Origin: Candidatus Janibacter merdipullorum
GTDB lineage: Bacteria > Actinomycetota > Actinomycetes > Actinomycetales > Dermatophilaceae
Assembly: GCA_019116945.1 (NCBI GenBank)
Contig: DXAR01000148.1
Coordinates: 1 to 55,996, forward strand
DNA length: 55,996 bases
Direction of reading: 5' to 3'
The position numbers were made by a program, and so were the translations under genes. Numbering within the stretch: position 1 is the stretch's first letter; each line of letters starts with the position of its first letter. The notes beneath the pieces were generated by a model. It had not been told where the DNA came from. It made no database searches and saw only the letters and a list, made by a program, of their open reading frames with translations. Of the stretch, positions 14,637 to 23,446 are shown piece after piece.

Positions 14637-15328
14637 TCTCCCTGACCGCGCTTGCCGCCGAGGAGCGGTGGCTCGACAACCCCGTCGTCCGGGAGAACGT
14701 CCCGCAGGCCACCCTCGACACCCTGGCGATGACCGGCGTGGCCGGGCTCATCACCGCCGTCCTCGGCGTCCTCGTCGGGGTGCTCCTCCACGGCACCTCG
14801 CCCGGTGGGATCTTCCCCCGGAGCTCGCTCAACGCCGTGCTGGGTGCCGTGGTCAACCTCGGGCGCTCGATGCCCTTCCTCATCCTCATGATCGCGCTCA
14901 TCCCCTTCACCCGTCTCGTCGTCGGGACCTCGATCGGGTGGCAGGCCGCGTGCGTCCCCCTGACGATCGGCGCCGTCCCCTTCTACGCCCGGCTCGTCGA
15001 GACCTCCCTGCGCGAGGTCTCGTCCGGCACGGTCGAGGCGGCCCTGATGATGGGGGCGACCCGCTGGGAGGTCGTGCGCAAGGTCCTCCTGCCCGAGGCC
15101 CTCCCCGGCCTCGTCGCCGGCCTGACGACGACGATCATCGCCCTCATCGGCTACACGGCGATGGCCGGTGCCGCCGGCGCCGGTGGACTCGGCGACGTCG
15201 CGATCATCTACGGCTACAACCGCTTCGAGCCCGACGTCATGACGATCTGCGTGGTTCTCCTCGTGGTCATCGTCACCGTCGTCCAGGTCGTCGGCGACCT
15301 CATCGCCCGCCGTCTCGACCACCGCTGA
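14633..15328 (+). CDS. metI: Methionine ABC transporter, permease
   Basis: Membrane subunit of MetNIQ. 231 residues with about five hydrophobic segments and the coupling-helix (EAA) motif around EAALMMGATRWEVVRKVLLPEALPGL, written here only in part: ALMMGATRWEVVRKV then LPEALPGLVAGL. It follows metN with an ATGA overlap, and 46 nt precede metQ. In that gap a short GC hairpin (CCCCG/CGGGG, 15339-15353) could slow transcription between metI and metQ. Confidence 0.92.
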   Translation: MISLTALAAEERWLDNPVVRENVPQATLDTLAMTGVAGLITAVLGVLVGVLLHGTSPGGIFPRSSLNAVLGAVVNLGRSMPFLILMIALIPFTRLVVGTSIGWQAACVPLTIGAVPFYARLVETSLREVSSGTVEAALMMGATRWEVVRKVLLPEALPGLVAGLTTTIIALIGYTAMAGAAGAGGLGDVAIIYGYNRFEPDVMTICVVLLVVIVTVVQVVGDLIARRLDHR

Positions 15329-15374
15329 CCCCCCTAGGCCCCGAGACCCGGGGTCACCCACCGAAAGGAACACC

Positions 15375-16223
15375 ATGTCCCCCTTCCGTCACACCACCCG
15401 CGCCGCCGCGGTCCTCGCCGTCTCCGCCCTGGCCCTGTCGGCCTGCGGTGTCGGCGGGGGCGACAGCGAGGGGCCCGAGGCCGACGGCGACGGCGTCACG
15501 ACGATCACCGTCGGCGCCTCCCCCACGCCGCACGCCGAGATCCTCGAGTACGTCGACGAGAACCTCGCCGAGGACGAGGACATCGACCTCGAGATCAAGA
15601 CCTTCGACGACTACGTCCAGCCGAACGTCCAGCTCGACGAGGGCGCGCTCGACGCGAACTACTTCCAGCACCTCCCCTACTACGAGGAGCAGGTCGAGGA
15701 CCGCGGGTACGACTTCGCGCACTTCGAGGGCGTGCACCTCGAGCCTTTCGCCCTCTACTCGTCGGAGCTCGACGACGTCAAGGACCTCCCCGAGGGCGGC
15801 GAGATCGGGATCAACAACGACCCCTCCAATCAGGGCCGCGCGCTCGTCCTGCTCGAGGAGGCGGACGTCATCACGCTCGAGGACGGCAAGGACGCGACCA
15901 ATGCGACGATCAATGACATCGCCGAGAACCCCAAGGACCTCGAGTTCACGGAGACCTCGGCGGCGCAGCTGCCTCGCTCGCTCGAGGACTTCGACGCCGC
16001 GGTCATCAACGGCAACTACGCCATCGAGGCGGACCTCTCCACCGACGACGCCCTCCTCGTCGAGGACGCCGAGGACAGCCCCTACGCCAACTTCCTCGCG
16101 GTGCAGGCGGGCAACGAGGACAACGAGGCGCTGAAGACCCTCGACGAGTTGCTCCACTCCCCCGAGGTCAAGGCCCACATCGAGAAGACGTGGCCCAAGG
16201 GCGAGGTCCTGCCCGCCTTCTGA
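15375..16223 (+). CDS. metQ: Methionine ABC transporter, substrate-binding lipoprotein
   Basis: Surface-anchored methionine-binding protein of the NlpA/MetQ family. The signal peptide ends with lipobox LSAC (Cys24). The mature part has the family pattern TVGASPTPHAEILEYV, ANYFQHLPYYEE, and LPRSLEDFDAAVINGNYA. It is 282 residues, with an acidic composition typical of extracellular proteins here. The GAAAGGA ribosome binding site precedes the ATG. It converges on the NUDIX gene with a 16-nt gap. Confidence 0.93.
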   Translation: MSPFRHTTRAAAVLAVSALALSACGVGGGDSEGPEADGDGVTTITVGASPTPHAEILEYVDENLAEDEDIDLEIKTFDDYVQPNVQLDEGALDANYFQHLPYYEEQVEDRGYDFAHFEGVHLEPFALYSSELDDVKDLPEGGEIGINNDPSNQGRALVLLEEADVITLEDGKDATNATINDIAENPKDLEFTETSAAQLPRSLEDFDAAVINGNYAIEADLSTDDALLVEDAEDSPYANFLAVQAGNEDNEALKTLDELLHSPEVKAHIEKTWPKGEVLPAF

Positions 16224-16233
16224 CGACGGGCCA

Positions 16234-16251
16234 CCCCGGTCACCGCCGGGG
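16234..16251. terminator. Weak terminator-like hairpin between metQ and the NUDIX gene
   Basis: CCCCGG and CCGGGG arms with a 6-nt loop, located 10 nt after the metQ stop and reaching into the 3' end of the convergent NUDIX gene. Only 6 bp long and without a T-tract, so a termination role is uncertain. Confidence 0.3.
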
Positions 16252-16884
16252 GCGCGGCCGGCCCTCGGGGCGGTCGTCACGCACACCGGTGATGACGGGA
16301 CGTCGCGCCACCACGGTCGCGACGTCCCGGAGTGCGTCCAGCTCCTCGAGGATGACCCGGGTGGGGGTGAGCACGGCCAGCGCGCCGGCGGCCGCCCCCT
16401 CGAGCACCCCCGCCACAGGCTCCCACCGTGAGTGGGTCGCCTCGGTCGTCGCGTGCTCGGGCTGGGCCTCGGCATCCGCCGGGACCGCGAGGACGAAGAA
16501 GGCGACGTCGAAGCGCCTGGGGAGGCCCTCGGGCGTCACCCAGCGGTCCCACGGCAGGAGATCCGCCGGCGAGGCGACGAGGCCGGTCTCCTCCGCGAGC
16601 TCGCGGAGCCCGGTCGCGAGGAGGGTGCGCGCCTGCGCGCGCGGGTCCCCCTCGAGGACGGTGAGCAAGGACCACGCCGCGACGTGCTCGCCCAGGACCG
16701 GCTCGGGGAGGTCGAGCGCCGCCCCCTTCGTCTCGTCGCCGGGGTCGCACCGACCCCCGGGGAAGACGACGGCCCCGGCCGCGAAGTCCATCGTCGTCCG
16801 GCGGTGCTGGACGAAGACCTCCAGCCCCTCGGGCCCGTCACGAAGGGGGACGACGCTCACCGCAGGGCGGGCCGGGACGGTCAT
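16240..16884 (-). CDS. NUDIX hydrolase (NUDT19-like subgroup)
   Basis: Probable nucleoside- or CoA-diphosphate hydrolase. It has FPGGRCDPGD at residues 41-50 and the Nudix helix RELAEETG at 94-101, separated by about 40 residues. Such an insertion is characteristic of the NUDT19/acyl-CoA diphosphatase-like group, so a CoA-type substrate is possible but unproven. The start is ATG 16884 (MTVPARPAVSVVPLRDG), whose A is shared with the stop of the AI-2E family gene. 214 residues. Confidence 0.8.
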   Translation of the reverse strand: MTVPARPAVSVVPLRDGPEGLEVFVQHRRTTMDFAAGAVVFPGGRCDPGDETKGAALDLPEPVLGEHVAAWSLLTVLEGDPRAQARTLLATGLRELAEETGLVASPADLLPWDRWVTPEGLPRRFDVAFFVLAVPADAEAQPEHATTEATHSRWEPVAGVLEGAAAGALAVLTPTRVILEELDALRDVATVVARRPVITGVRDDRPEGRPRPRR

Positions 16885-18176
16885 CAGCGCTTCCGGGTGA
16901 GGAGGCCCTTCACGCCGGAGAGGAGGCCGCCGGTCGTGTCCCGCCCGTCGCCCTGCTCGGACTCCTCCGCCTCGTCGGCGGCCTCGCGCTCGGCGACGGA
17001 GGCCTGCTCGGCGCGCTCGGCCGCCGTGACCCCTTCGTCGGTGTCCGGGGAGACCGCCGCGGCGGCGACCCCACCGGAGCGCAGCTCGACCTGCTCGCTG
17101 AGGTAGCGCAGGACGACGGCGCCGACGGCGGCGACGGGCACGGCGAGGAAGGCCCCGACGATGCCGAAGACGGTGCTGCCCACGGCCACCGCGAGGAGGA
17201 TGATGCCGGCGTGCAGCTGCATGGATCGGCCCTGGAGGAAGGGCTGGAGGACATTCCCCTCGATCTGCTGCACCGCGATGATGAGGATGAGGACGAAGAG
17301 CGCCGTCATCGGCCCCTGGGCCACGAGGGCGACGAGGACCGCCAGGGCCCCCACCGCGAAGGCACCGACGATGGGGATGAACCCACCGAAGAAGGTGAGG
17401 ACCGCGAGGGCGAAGGCGAGCGGCACCTGGAGGACGACGAGCCCGATGCCGATGAGCACGGCGTCGACCCCGGAGACGAGGGCCTGGGTGCGGATGAATC
17501 CGCTGAGGGTGTTCCACGCCCGGGTGCTCACCTCGGTGAGGTGGGCGCCCGCCTGCTCGCCCGAGACCCGCCGGACGAAGGGGAGGAAGTCCGGCCCGTC
17601 CTTGAGGAAGAAGAAGACGAGCACGAGGACGAGGACGAGGGTGACGAGCCCGCTGCCCACCGCCGAGGCACCGGTGAGGGCACCGGAGGCGATCTCGCCG
17701 CCGCGGTCCTGGAGCCAGGTCGTCGCGGTCTGGACGCCCTGGTCGATGGTCTCGTTGTCGACGTTGAAGGGCTCCTGACCGAGTCGGTCCTGGAGCTTGG
17801 TCAGGCCCTGGGAGGCCGAGTCGGCGAGCTCACCGGACTGGCTGACGAGGGACGGGGTGATCGCCCCGAGCACCCCGAAGAAGGCGACGAGCGAGCCGAG
17901 GATGACGAGGACCGCGGCGAGCGCACCGGGCAGCCCCCGGCGGCGCAGCCACGCGGTCGGCGGCCAGAGGACGGTGGCGACGATGAGCGCGAGGATGACC
18001 GGGAAGACCCCGACCCACAGGGCCGCGAGCATCCACCACAGGAGGGCGGCGCCCACGGCGATGAGGACGAGCCGCAGCGACCACTGGGCGAGCCAGGTGA
18101 CGCCGTCGCCGATGACCGCCCCGCGGTCGCGGGGTGGGGTGACCTGATCGGCACTCGATACGTGCTGCGACTCCAC
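16884..18176 (-). CDS. AI-2E family transporter-like membrane protein
   Basis: Polytopic membrane protein of the PerM/AI-2E family (PF01594). Hydrophobic helices occur near the N-terminus (RLVLIAVGAALLWWMLAALW, FPVILALIVATVLW) and in a C-terminal cluster including LTFFGGFIPIVGAFAVGALA and the family motif YLSEQ after a run of helices. A soluble segment separates the two helix groups. The C-terminal 65 residues are charged and low in complexity. 430 residues, start GTG 18176. The family includes exporters of varied substrates and Na+/H+ antiporters, so substrate is unknown. Ten nt separate it from nusB. Confidence 0.85.
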   Translation of the reverse strand: MESQHVSSADQVTPPRDRGAVIGDGVTWLAQWSLRLVLIAVGAALLWWMLAALWVGVFPVILALIVATVLWPPTAWLRRRGLPGALAAVLVILGSLVAFFGVLGAITPSLVSQSGELADSASQGLTKLQDRLGQEPFNVDNETIDQGVQTATTWLQDRGGEIASGALTGASAVGSGLVTLVLVLVLVFFFLKDGPDFLPFVRRVSGEQAGAHLTEVSTRAWNTLSGFIRTQALVSGVDAVLIGIGLVVLQVPLAFALAVLTFFGGFIPIVGAFAVGALAVLVALVAQGPMTALFVLILIIAVQQIEGNVLQPFLQGRSMQLHAGIILLAVAVGSTVFGIVGAFLAVPVAAVGAVVLRYLSEQVELRSGGVAAAAVSPDTDEGVTAAERAEQASVAEREAADEAEESEQGDGRDTTGGLLSGVKGLLTRKR

Positions 18177-18186
18177 GGTGTCCTCC

Positions 18187-18600
18187 TCAGACCAGTGTCG
18201 GCTTGACCTCGACGATCCGCGCGAGCAGACCGTTGATGAACCTCGGCGACTCGTCCGTGCTCAGCTCCGTCGCGAGGACGACCGCCTCGCTCACGGCGAC
18301 CTCCTCGGGGACGTCCTCCGAGTAGAGCACCTCCCAGGCACCGAGGCGCAGGATGGCGCGGTCCACGTCGGGCATCCGCTCGAGGGTCCAGCCCTGGCTG
18401 TACGTCGTCAGCGCGTCGTTGATGTCGCTCCAGTGGGCGACGACCCCCTCGACGGCGGTGATCGTGTAGGGGTTGAGCGGCGCCTCCGTCACGGGTACCG
18501 CGCCCCGCTCACGCGCGAGGTCGCCGGCGTTGAGTCCCCGGGACTCGGCCTCGAAGAGGAGGTCGACGGCCCGCTTGCGGGCCTTGGTCCGTGCCCCCAC
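18187..18600 (-). CDS. nusB: Transcription antitermination factor NusB
   Basis: RNA-binding partner of NusE in rRNA antitermination complexes. It opens with the typical MGARTKARKRAVDLLFEAE (GTG start at 18600), and has SEDVPEEVAVSEAVVLATEL and the C-terminal FINGLLARIVE. 137 residues, normal. It starts immediately after the efp stop, and the efp-nusB pair is standard in actinobacteria. Confidence 0.95.
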   Translation of the reverse strand: MGARTKARKRAVDLLFEAESRGLNAGDLARERGAVPVTEAPLNPYTITAVEGVVAHWSDINDALTTYSQGWTLERMPDVDRAILRLGAWEVLYSEDVPEEVAVSEAVVLATELSTDESPRFINGLLARIVEVKPTLV

Positions 18601-19161
18601 TCAGTTCACGCGACCGAGGTAGGAGCCGTCGCGGGTGTCGACCTTGACGCGGGTGCCCTGCTCGAGGAAGAGCGGCACGGAGATCTCGGCGCCGGTCTCG
18701 AGGGTCGCGGGCTTCGACCCGCCGGTCGAGCGGTCGCCCTGCAGACCCGGCTCGGTGTAGGTGATCTCGAGCTCGACCGACGGCGGGAGCTCGACGAAGA
18801 GGACATTGCCCTCGTGGCGGGCGACGACCGCCTCCTGGTTCTCGAGGAGGAATTTGCTCGAGTCGCCCATGACCTCCGGCGTCACCGGGATCTGGTCGTA
18901 GGTGCCCGGGTCCATGAAGACGAAGTCGGTGCCGTCGTTGTAGAGGTACTGCATCGTCTGCTTGTCGACGTTCGAGGTCTCGACCTTGGTGCCGGCGTTG
19001 AAGGTCTTGTCGATGGTCTTGCCGCTCGTGACGTTCTTGAGCTTGGTACGGACGAAGGCAGGCCCCTTGCCCGGCTTGACGTGCTGGAACTCCACAACGG
19101 TCCACAGCTGTCCCTCGAGGTTGAGGACCATGCCGTTCTTGAGGTCGTTCGTCGTTGCCAC
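18601..19161 (-). CDS. efp: Translation elongation factor P
   Basis: Relieves ribosome stalling at polyproline stretches. 186 residues with three beta-barrel domains. The functional loop KPGKGPAF has its tip Lys at residue 32; actinobacterial EF-P usually works with this Lys unmodified. The C-terminal signature is [20 protein letters not shown]. The start is GTG 19161 (first residues [11 protein letters not shown]). Upstream is a GAAGGCGAG-type ribosome binding site. Confidence 0.97.
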   Translation of the reverse strand: MATTNDLKNGMVLNLEGQLWTVVEFQHVKPGKGPAFVRTKLKNVTSGKTIDKTFNAGTKVETSNVDKQTMQYLYNDGTDFVFMDPGTYDQIPVTPEVMGDSSKFLLENQEAVVARHEGNVLFVELPPSVELEITYTEPGLQGDRSTGGSKPATLETGAEISVPLFLEQGTRVKVDTRDGSYLGRVN

Positions 19162-19233
19162 GTGCTGCTCGCCTTCGCGTCGGTGTCGTCTCGTCCTGCC
19201 CCGGCGCCGGCTGGCACCCGTGGGCCGCCTTGC

Positions 19234-19239
19234 ATCCTA
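19234..19239 (-). promoter_or_regulatory. Candidate -10 box (TAGGAT) for efp-nusB
   Basis: TAGGAT on the minus strand overlaps the stop codon of the upstream lipase-like gene and lies about 72 nt before the efp start. The same hexamer is found upstream of aspS. It would let efp be expressed apart from the lipase gene. No good -35 is visible. Confidence 0.35.
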
Positions 19240-20487
19240 ACCGCCGAAGGCCTCCTCGACCCACGCGCGCATCTCGGGGGCGCCGTCCTCGAGGACCGAC
19301 AGGTGCGATGCCTCCGGTTCGGTCACGTGGTCGACATCGCTCCCCCGCTCCTCGTACTGACGGACGAGGCGATCGGTGAGCTGGTGCGGGACGACCTCGT
19401 CCTTCGCCCCCTGGAGGACGAGGACGGGCACGTCAGGGGTGAGGGCGGCGGGGTCGTTGGCCTCGACGACCTCCTGCACGCGCGAGAGGTCGGCGCCGGG
19501 GTCGAGGAACTCCCGGGGCGAGATCCCCCCGAGCGAGTCCTCCCCCTGCAGCTCGGCGATGCACCGCTCCTCGAGCTGCGGGAGGAGGGCCTCGCCCCGG
19601 CGGCTCAGGATGTTCTCGGCGGGGACCTCCGCCGTCCAGGCGGCACTCGTGACGAGGGGCCCGAGGAAGGAGGTCGACCCGGAGTCGGCCGCCTCGGCCC
19701 GTCCTCCGGCGTCCTCCTCCTGCGGCTGGTCGAGCATCTCGACGACGGCGCCGAGCTGGCTCGGCGGCGCGAGGGCGACGATCCCCTCGAGCTCGAGACC
19801 CGGCGTGTACGCCCCGGCGAAGCGACTCGTGAAGAGCGCGGCGTGACCACCCTGCGAGTGCCCCATGGCCAGCCAGCGGGTCGAGAGGTCCGGCGACAGG
19901 TCGCGGGCCGCGCGGACGAGATCGGCCATCGCGGCGCCGGCGGACTTGCCCATGAGGTACGGGTGCGGCCCGGGGGTCCCGAGCCCCTCGTAGTCCGTGC
20001 GCACCACGGCGTACCCGTCCTCGACGAGGTCGGCCGTCACCTCGTCCATGGCGGTCGTGTACACCCCGGTCGTCGGGTCGACCTGCAGGCGGGAGGGGGC
20101 ACAGTCGTCGGCCATCCCGGTCGTGCCGTGGCCCCAGGAGATGACCGGCCACCCGCCCTCGGGCGGGTCTCCGTCCGGGACGGTGACGACGCCGGACACG
20201 GGCACGGTCTCCCCCTTCGCCCCCACGGAGCGGTAGAGGACGAGCCAGGTCGTCCCGCCGATCGTCGGGCCGCTGACGACGGGTCGCGCCCAGATGACGC
20301 TGCCGTGGCCGCCGTCCCGTGCCTGCTCGGCCGTCGGCTCGTAGAAGGCCGCCCCCTCCGGGCCGCGCGGGGGTGCCTCCTCGGGGTCGGGTCGGTCCGC
20401 GATCGCGAGCGCGGCCACGAGGACGGCGGCGAGGAGGACCGCGACGAGGGTCCACCAGGGGTGGCGACGCAGGACCGAAGGGATCAC
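19237..20487 (-). CDS. Membrane-anchored or secreted alpha/beta hydrolase, secretory-lipase family
   Basis: Extracytoplasmic esterase/lipase-like enzyme. An N-terminal hydrophobic helix (about residues 11-30) acts as signal or anchor, with no lipobox. The catalytic domain has SWGHGTTG (oxyanion region), nucleophile Ser211 in MGHSQGG, an Asp in LQGAKDEVVP and a His in EASHLSVLED, forming a complete triad. The layout resembles the LIP secretory lipase family (PF03583). 416 residues. The GTG start is preceded by CAGGAT at a 6-nt distance, suggesting a leaderless message. Substrate unknown. Confidence 0.8.
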   Translation of the reverse strand: MIPSVLRRHPWWTLVAVLLAAVLVAALAIADRPDPEEAPPRGPEGAAFYEPTAEQARDGGHGSVIWARPVVSGPTIGGTTWLVLYRSVGAKGETVPVSGVVTVPDGDPPEGGWPVISWGHGTTGMADDCAPSRLQVDPTTGVYTTAMDEVTADLVEDGYAVVRTDYEGLGTPGPHPYLMGKSAGAAMADLVRAARDLSPDLSTRWLAMGHSQGGHAALFTSRFAGAYTPGLELEGIVALAPPSQLGAVVEMLDQPQEEDAGGRAEAADSGSTSFLGPLVTSAAWTAEVPAENILSRRGEALLPQLEERCIAELQGEDSLGGISPREFLDPGADLSRVQEVVEANDPAALTPDVPVLVLQGAKDEVVPHQLTDRLVRQYEERGSDVDHVTEPEASHLSVLEDGAPEMRAWVEEAFGG

Positions 20488-20524
20488 CGGCGCATCCTGT
20501 CAGAAGCGCGCCCGAGGAGGCAGG

Positions 20525-22120
20525 ATGGCGGCCATGACGTCCAAGCCTGTCCTCGCCACCGTCGCCACCGTCGCCGCCGGCACCGCCGGACTCGCTGCCC
20601 GGGACCTCCTCCAGCGACGACATGCCCTCAAGCGCAACTTCCCCGTCGTGGCCAATGCCCGCTACCTCCTCGAGCGGATCGGTCCGGAGCTGCGGCAGTA
20701 CATCGTCACGAGCAATGACGAGGAGCGGCCCTTCAGCCGTGACCAGCGCGCCTGGGTGTACGCCTCCTCCAAGATGGAGAACAACTACGTCGGCTTCGGC
20801 ACCGACAACGACGTCGAGCAGCTCGAGGGCTACCCGATCTTCAAGCACCGCACCTTCTCCGACGTGGCCGCGTCCACCTCCACCCACGACGCCGACCACG
20901 TGCGGCTGCCCTCCGCCAAGATCCTCGGCGGCCCCATGGGCCGCCGGCACGCCTTCCGACCGCCCTCCGTCATCAACATCTCCGCGATGAGCTACGGATC
21001 GCTCTCCGGCAACGCGATCCATGCCCTCAACGCCGGCGCCCGGCAGGCCGGGGCCATGCACTGCACCGGCGAGGGCTCCCTGTCCCCGGCACACCGCCAG
21101 GGCGGAGACCTCATCTTCCAGATCGGCACCGCCTACTTCGGCTGCCGGGACGAGCAGGGCCGCTTCGACATGGAGAAGCTCAAGGAGGTCGTCGCCTCCG
21201 CGCCGGTCAGGGCCATCGAGATCAAGCTCAGCCAGGGCGCGAAGCCGGGGCTCGGCGGCATGCTCCCCGCCGCGAAGATCTCCGAGGAGATCGCCCGGAC
21301 GCGGGGGATCCCGGAGGGCAAGGACTGCGCGAGCCCCTCGCGCCACAGCGAGTTCGACGACGTCGACTCCATGCTCGACTTCGTCGAGTCGATCGCCGCG
21401 GAGACCGGCCTGCCCGTCGGCATCAAGTCGGCCGTGGGCGACATGAACTTCTGGGAGGACCTCGTCGAGGCGATGCGCGACGGCCAGCGAGGCGTGGACT
21501 TCATCACCATCGACGGCGGCGAAGGGGGGACCGGCGCGGCGCCGCTCGTCTTCAGCGATGCCGTGGCCCTCCCCTTCCGCATCGCCTTCACCCGGGTCTA
21601 CTCGCTCTTCGCCGCGGCGGGGATGACCGACCGGGTCACCTTCGTCGGCAGCGGCAAGCTCGGGCTACCCGAGAATGCCCTCGTCGCCTTCGCGCTCGGC
21701 GTCGACATGGTGCACGTCGCCCGCGAGGCGATGCTCTCCATCGGGTGCATCCAGGCGCAGAAGTGCCACACCGACCACTGCCCCACCGGGGTCGCGACGC
21801 AGAATGCCTGGCTCGAGCGGGGCCTCGACCCCACCCTCAAGGCCAACCGGGCGGCCAACTACCTCCGCACCGTCCGTCGCGACCTGCTCAAGGTGTCCGA
21901 GGCGTGCGGGGTGTGGCACCCCGGGCTGCTCACCGTCGACGACGTCGAGATCCTCCTCGGGCACCGCAAGGCAACGCCGCTCGGCGAGATCTACGGCTAC
22001 GAGCCGGGATGGGGTGGGCTCGGCGAGGAGACCGCTCGCGAGATCACCGAGATCATGTCCACCACCGCGCCGCACGGGGACACCCGGCGCGCGATCACCC
22101 CCGGCGCAGGCCGGTCGTGA
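20525..22120 (+). CDS. Stand-alone GltB-like FMN-binding glutamate synthase family protein
   Basis: Contains the FMN-binding central domain of glutamate synthase large subunit without its glutaminase or C-terminal beta-helix domains. A hydrophobic N-terminus (about residues 8-28) may anchor it to the membrane. Motifs: INISAMSYGSLSGNAIHALN, GAMHCTGEGSLSP, EIKLSQGAKPGLGGMLP, TIDGGEGGTGAAP, and the Fe-S cysteines Cys408, Cys414 and Cys419 in GCIQAQKCHTDHCPTG, the C-x5-C-x4-C pattern of the GltB [3Fe-4S] cluster. 531 residues. GAGGAGG precedes the ATG at 20525; an ATG three codons later is possible. The reaction of such stand-alone proteins is not established. Overlaps the next, convergent gene by 26 bp. 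Confidence 0.85.
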   Translation: MAAMTSKPVLATVATVAAGTAGLAARDLLQRRHALKRNFPVVANARYLLERIGPELRQYIVTSNDEERPFSRDQRAWVYASSKMENNYVGFGTDNDVEQLEGYPIFKHRTFSDVAASTSTHDADHVRLPSAKILGGPMGRRHAFRPPSVINISAMSYGSLSGNAIHALNAGARQAGAMHCTGEGSLSPAHRQGGDLIFQIGTAYFGCRDEQGRFDMEKLKEVVASAPVRAIEIKLSQGAKPGLGGMLPAAKISEEIARTRGIPEGKDCASPSRHSEFDDVDSMLDFVESIAAETGLPVGIKSAVGDMNFWEDLVEAMRDGQRGVDFITIDGGEGGTGAAPLVFSDAVALPFRIAFTRVYSLFAAAGMTDRVTFVGSGKLGLPENALVAFALGVDMVHVAREAMLSIGCIQAQKCHTDHCPTGVATQNAWLERGLDPTLKANRAANYLRTVRRDLLKVSEACGVWHPGLLTVDDVEILLGHRKATPLGEIYGYEPGWGGLGEETAREITEIMSTTAPHGDTRRAITPGAGRS

Positions 22121-23321
22121 CCGCAGCCCGGAGCCCCGGGGTGTCGTCGAGGAGCTGTCGGGTGTACTTCTTCGCGCCCTGCGGGGCCAGGTGGATCTCG
22201 TCACGGCTGTCACCGTCGCCCCACCAGTCGCCGTAGGAGTCCACGGGGAAGTGCTCCACGTCGGCGCCCTCGGCGAGCTGCCGCGCGGCCCGCTGACGGC
22301 GCTCGTCGTACGACGGGGTCTTGCGCTCGAGCGCCTGCTGGTAGGCAGGTGAGTACGGGATCTCCGTGGCGATGACCGTGGTGCCCTGCTCCTCGAGGAT
22401 CCGGGCGATGTCGCGGAACTGCGTGCGGCCGAGCTCGCTCGCCTGCGGGAGGCCCGCGCTGCGCCCCTTCGCCCGCGACCTGGCCTTCTTCTCGACGGCC
22501 GCCTTCGTCGCGCTCGGGTGGATCATGAATCCGTCGGAGCGCAGCCAGGTATCGTCGTCCACGCGCAGGCTCGTCTGCGGGTACCGGCCCTGCTGGGCGC
22601 GGGCCACCTGGTCGCCGGCACCGCTGAACCGCTGTCGGAAGTCCTTGATGTGCGACTCGCACGCGGAGGCGTCCTCCTCCGTCCAGCCCTCGGCGTCCCG
22701 GTCGCAGCCCTCGACGACGGAGGAGAAGGGGGTCCGCGAGACGGTCTCCTCGTAGTGGGGGTCGCCGTCACCGGCCCGCGTCGAGATGACGAGGATCGCG
22801 ACGTCGGGGGCCTTGTCGGTCTCCACGAGGTGTCGCGCGATCATCCGGTTGATCCCCCAGCGCGCCTTGCTCGTGGCGGCGTTGAAGGCCGTGACATCCC
22901 GACCCGTCGCCTGGCCCAGCTCCTCGCCGAGGACCTGGGGGTCGATGCCCTGCTGGGTCATCGAGTCACCGAAGACCATGACGTCCGGTGCCTCGCGGCG
23001 TGCGTCCAGCGCATTGATCATCGTCTCGAAGTGCGGACTCTGGGTCTTGGCGAGGGGGAGGCGCCCGGAGGCCACCCAGGCCCGCAGCTGCCCGCTGGTC
23101 ACGTCGTCGGGCAGAGGCTGCTGCGCCTCGATCGACGGGTAGTCGTCGCCGAGGGCATCGATCGGCGACGCGAGGTCGTCGGGGGTCGTCGGGCTGGCCG
23201 GGCTCGGCGCGGAGGACGACGCCGTGGACGTCGACTCGGCCGGCTCGTCGCCACCGCTGCAGGCGGTGAGGGCGAGGAGGGCTGCGGTGATGACGGCGCC
23301 GGTGCGGCGGGAACTGGCCAT
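22095..23321 (-). CDS. SGNH-hydrolase-like lipoprotein
   Basis: Predicted cell-surface lipoprotein: signal peptide with lipobox LTAC (Cys21), then a Ser/Pro/Thr-rich linker to about residue 50. The catalytic block is VMVFGDSMTQQGIDP with nucleophile Ser120, and the C-terminal Asp/His pair is DEIHLAPQG, matching the SGNH/GDSL fold. The layout recalls the periplasmic acetyl-transfer/esterase domains of DltD, AlgX or the SGNH domain attached to acyltransferases, so a role in removing or adding acyl groups on wall polymers is plausible but inferred. 408 residues. ATG 23321 is preceded by TATTTT at 6 nt, hence probably leaderless. Confidence 0.75.
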   Translation of the reverse strand: MASSRRTGAVITAALLALTACSGGDEPAESTSTASSSAPSPASPTTPDDLASPIDALGDDYPSIEAQQPLPDDVTSGQLRAWVASGRLPLAKTQSPHFETMINALDARREAPDVMVFGDSMTQQGIDPQVLGEELGQATGRDVTAFNAATSKARWGINRMIARHLVETDKAPDVAILVISTRAGDGDPHYEETVSRTPFSSVVEGCDRDAEGWTEEDASACESHIKDFRQRFSGAGDQVARAQQGRYPQTSLRVDDDTWLRSDGFMIHPSATKAAVEKKARSRAKGRSAGLPQASELGRTQFRDIARILEEQGTTVIATEIPYSPAYQQALERKTPSYDERRQRAARQLAEGADVEHFPVDSYGDWWGDGDSRDEIHLAPQGAKKYTRQLLDDTPGLRAAVTTGLRRG

Positions 23322-23327
23322 CCGTCA

Positions 23328-23333
23328 AAAATA
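23328..23333 (-). promoter_or_regulatory. -10 box (TATTTT) of the SGNH lipoprotein gene
   Basis: TATTTT on the minus strand is separated from the ATG by exactly 6 nt, and there is no Shine-Dalgarno sequence. This geometry predicts a leaderless transcript. It is one of the few AT-rich patches in this part of the window. Confidence 0.5.
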
Positions 23334-23381
23334 AGCGAAGGGGTGACGCCGGGCGAAACGGCGGCCGCCCACGAGACACGA

Positions 23382-23419
23382 CTCGGCCCGATCGCCCCCC
23401 TGTTGGCGATCGGGCCGAG
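23382..23419. terminator. Strong intrinsic-type terminator after the ABC exporter operon
   Basis: A perfect 15-bp inverted repeat, CTCGGCCCGATCGCC and its complement, with an 8-nt loop. It lies 28 nt after the permease stop and upstream of the next minus-strand gene. There is no long T-run, as is common for actinobacterial terminators. Confidence 0.8.
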
Positions 23420-23446
23420 GTGCCGGCGGGGCCGGCGGGAATCGGG

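Noticed and set aside
15339-15353. Terminator between metI and metQ
   Set aside because: Only a 5-bp stem with no T-tract, and metQ follows closely with a good ribosome binding site; a mild polarity effect is the most that can be argued.
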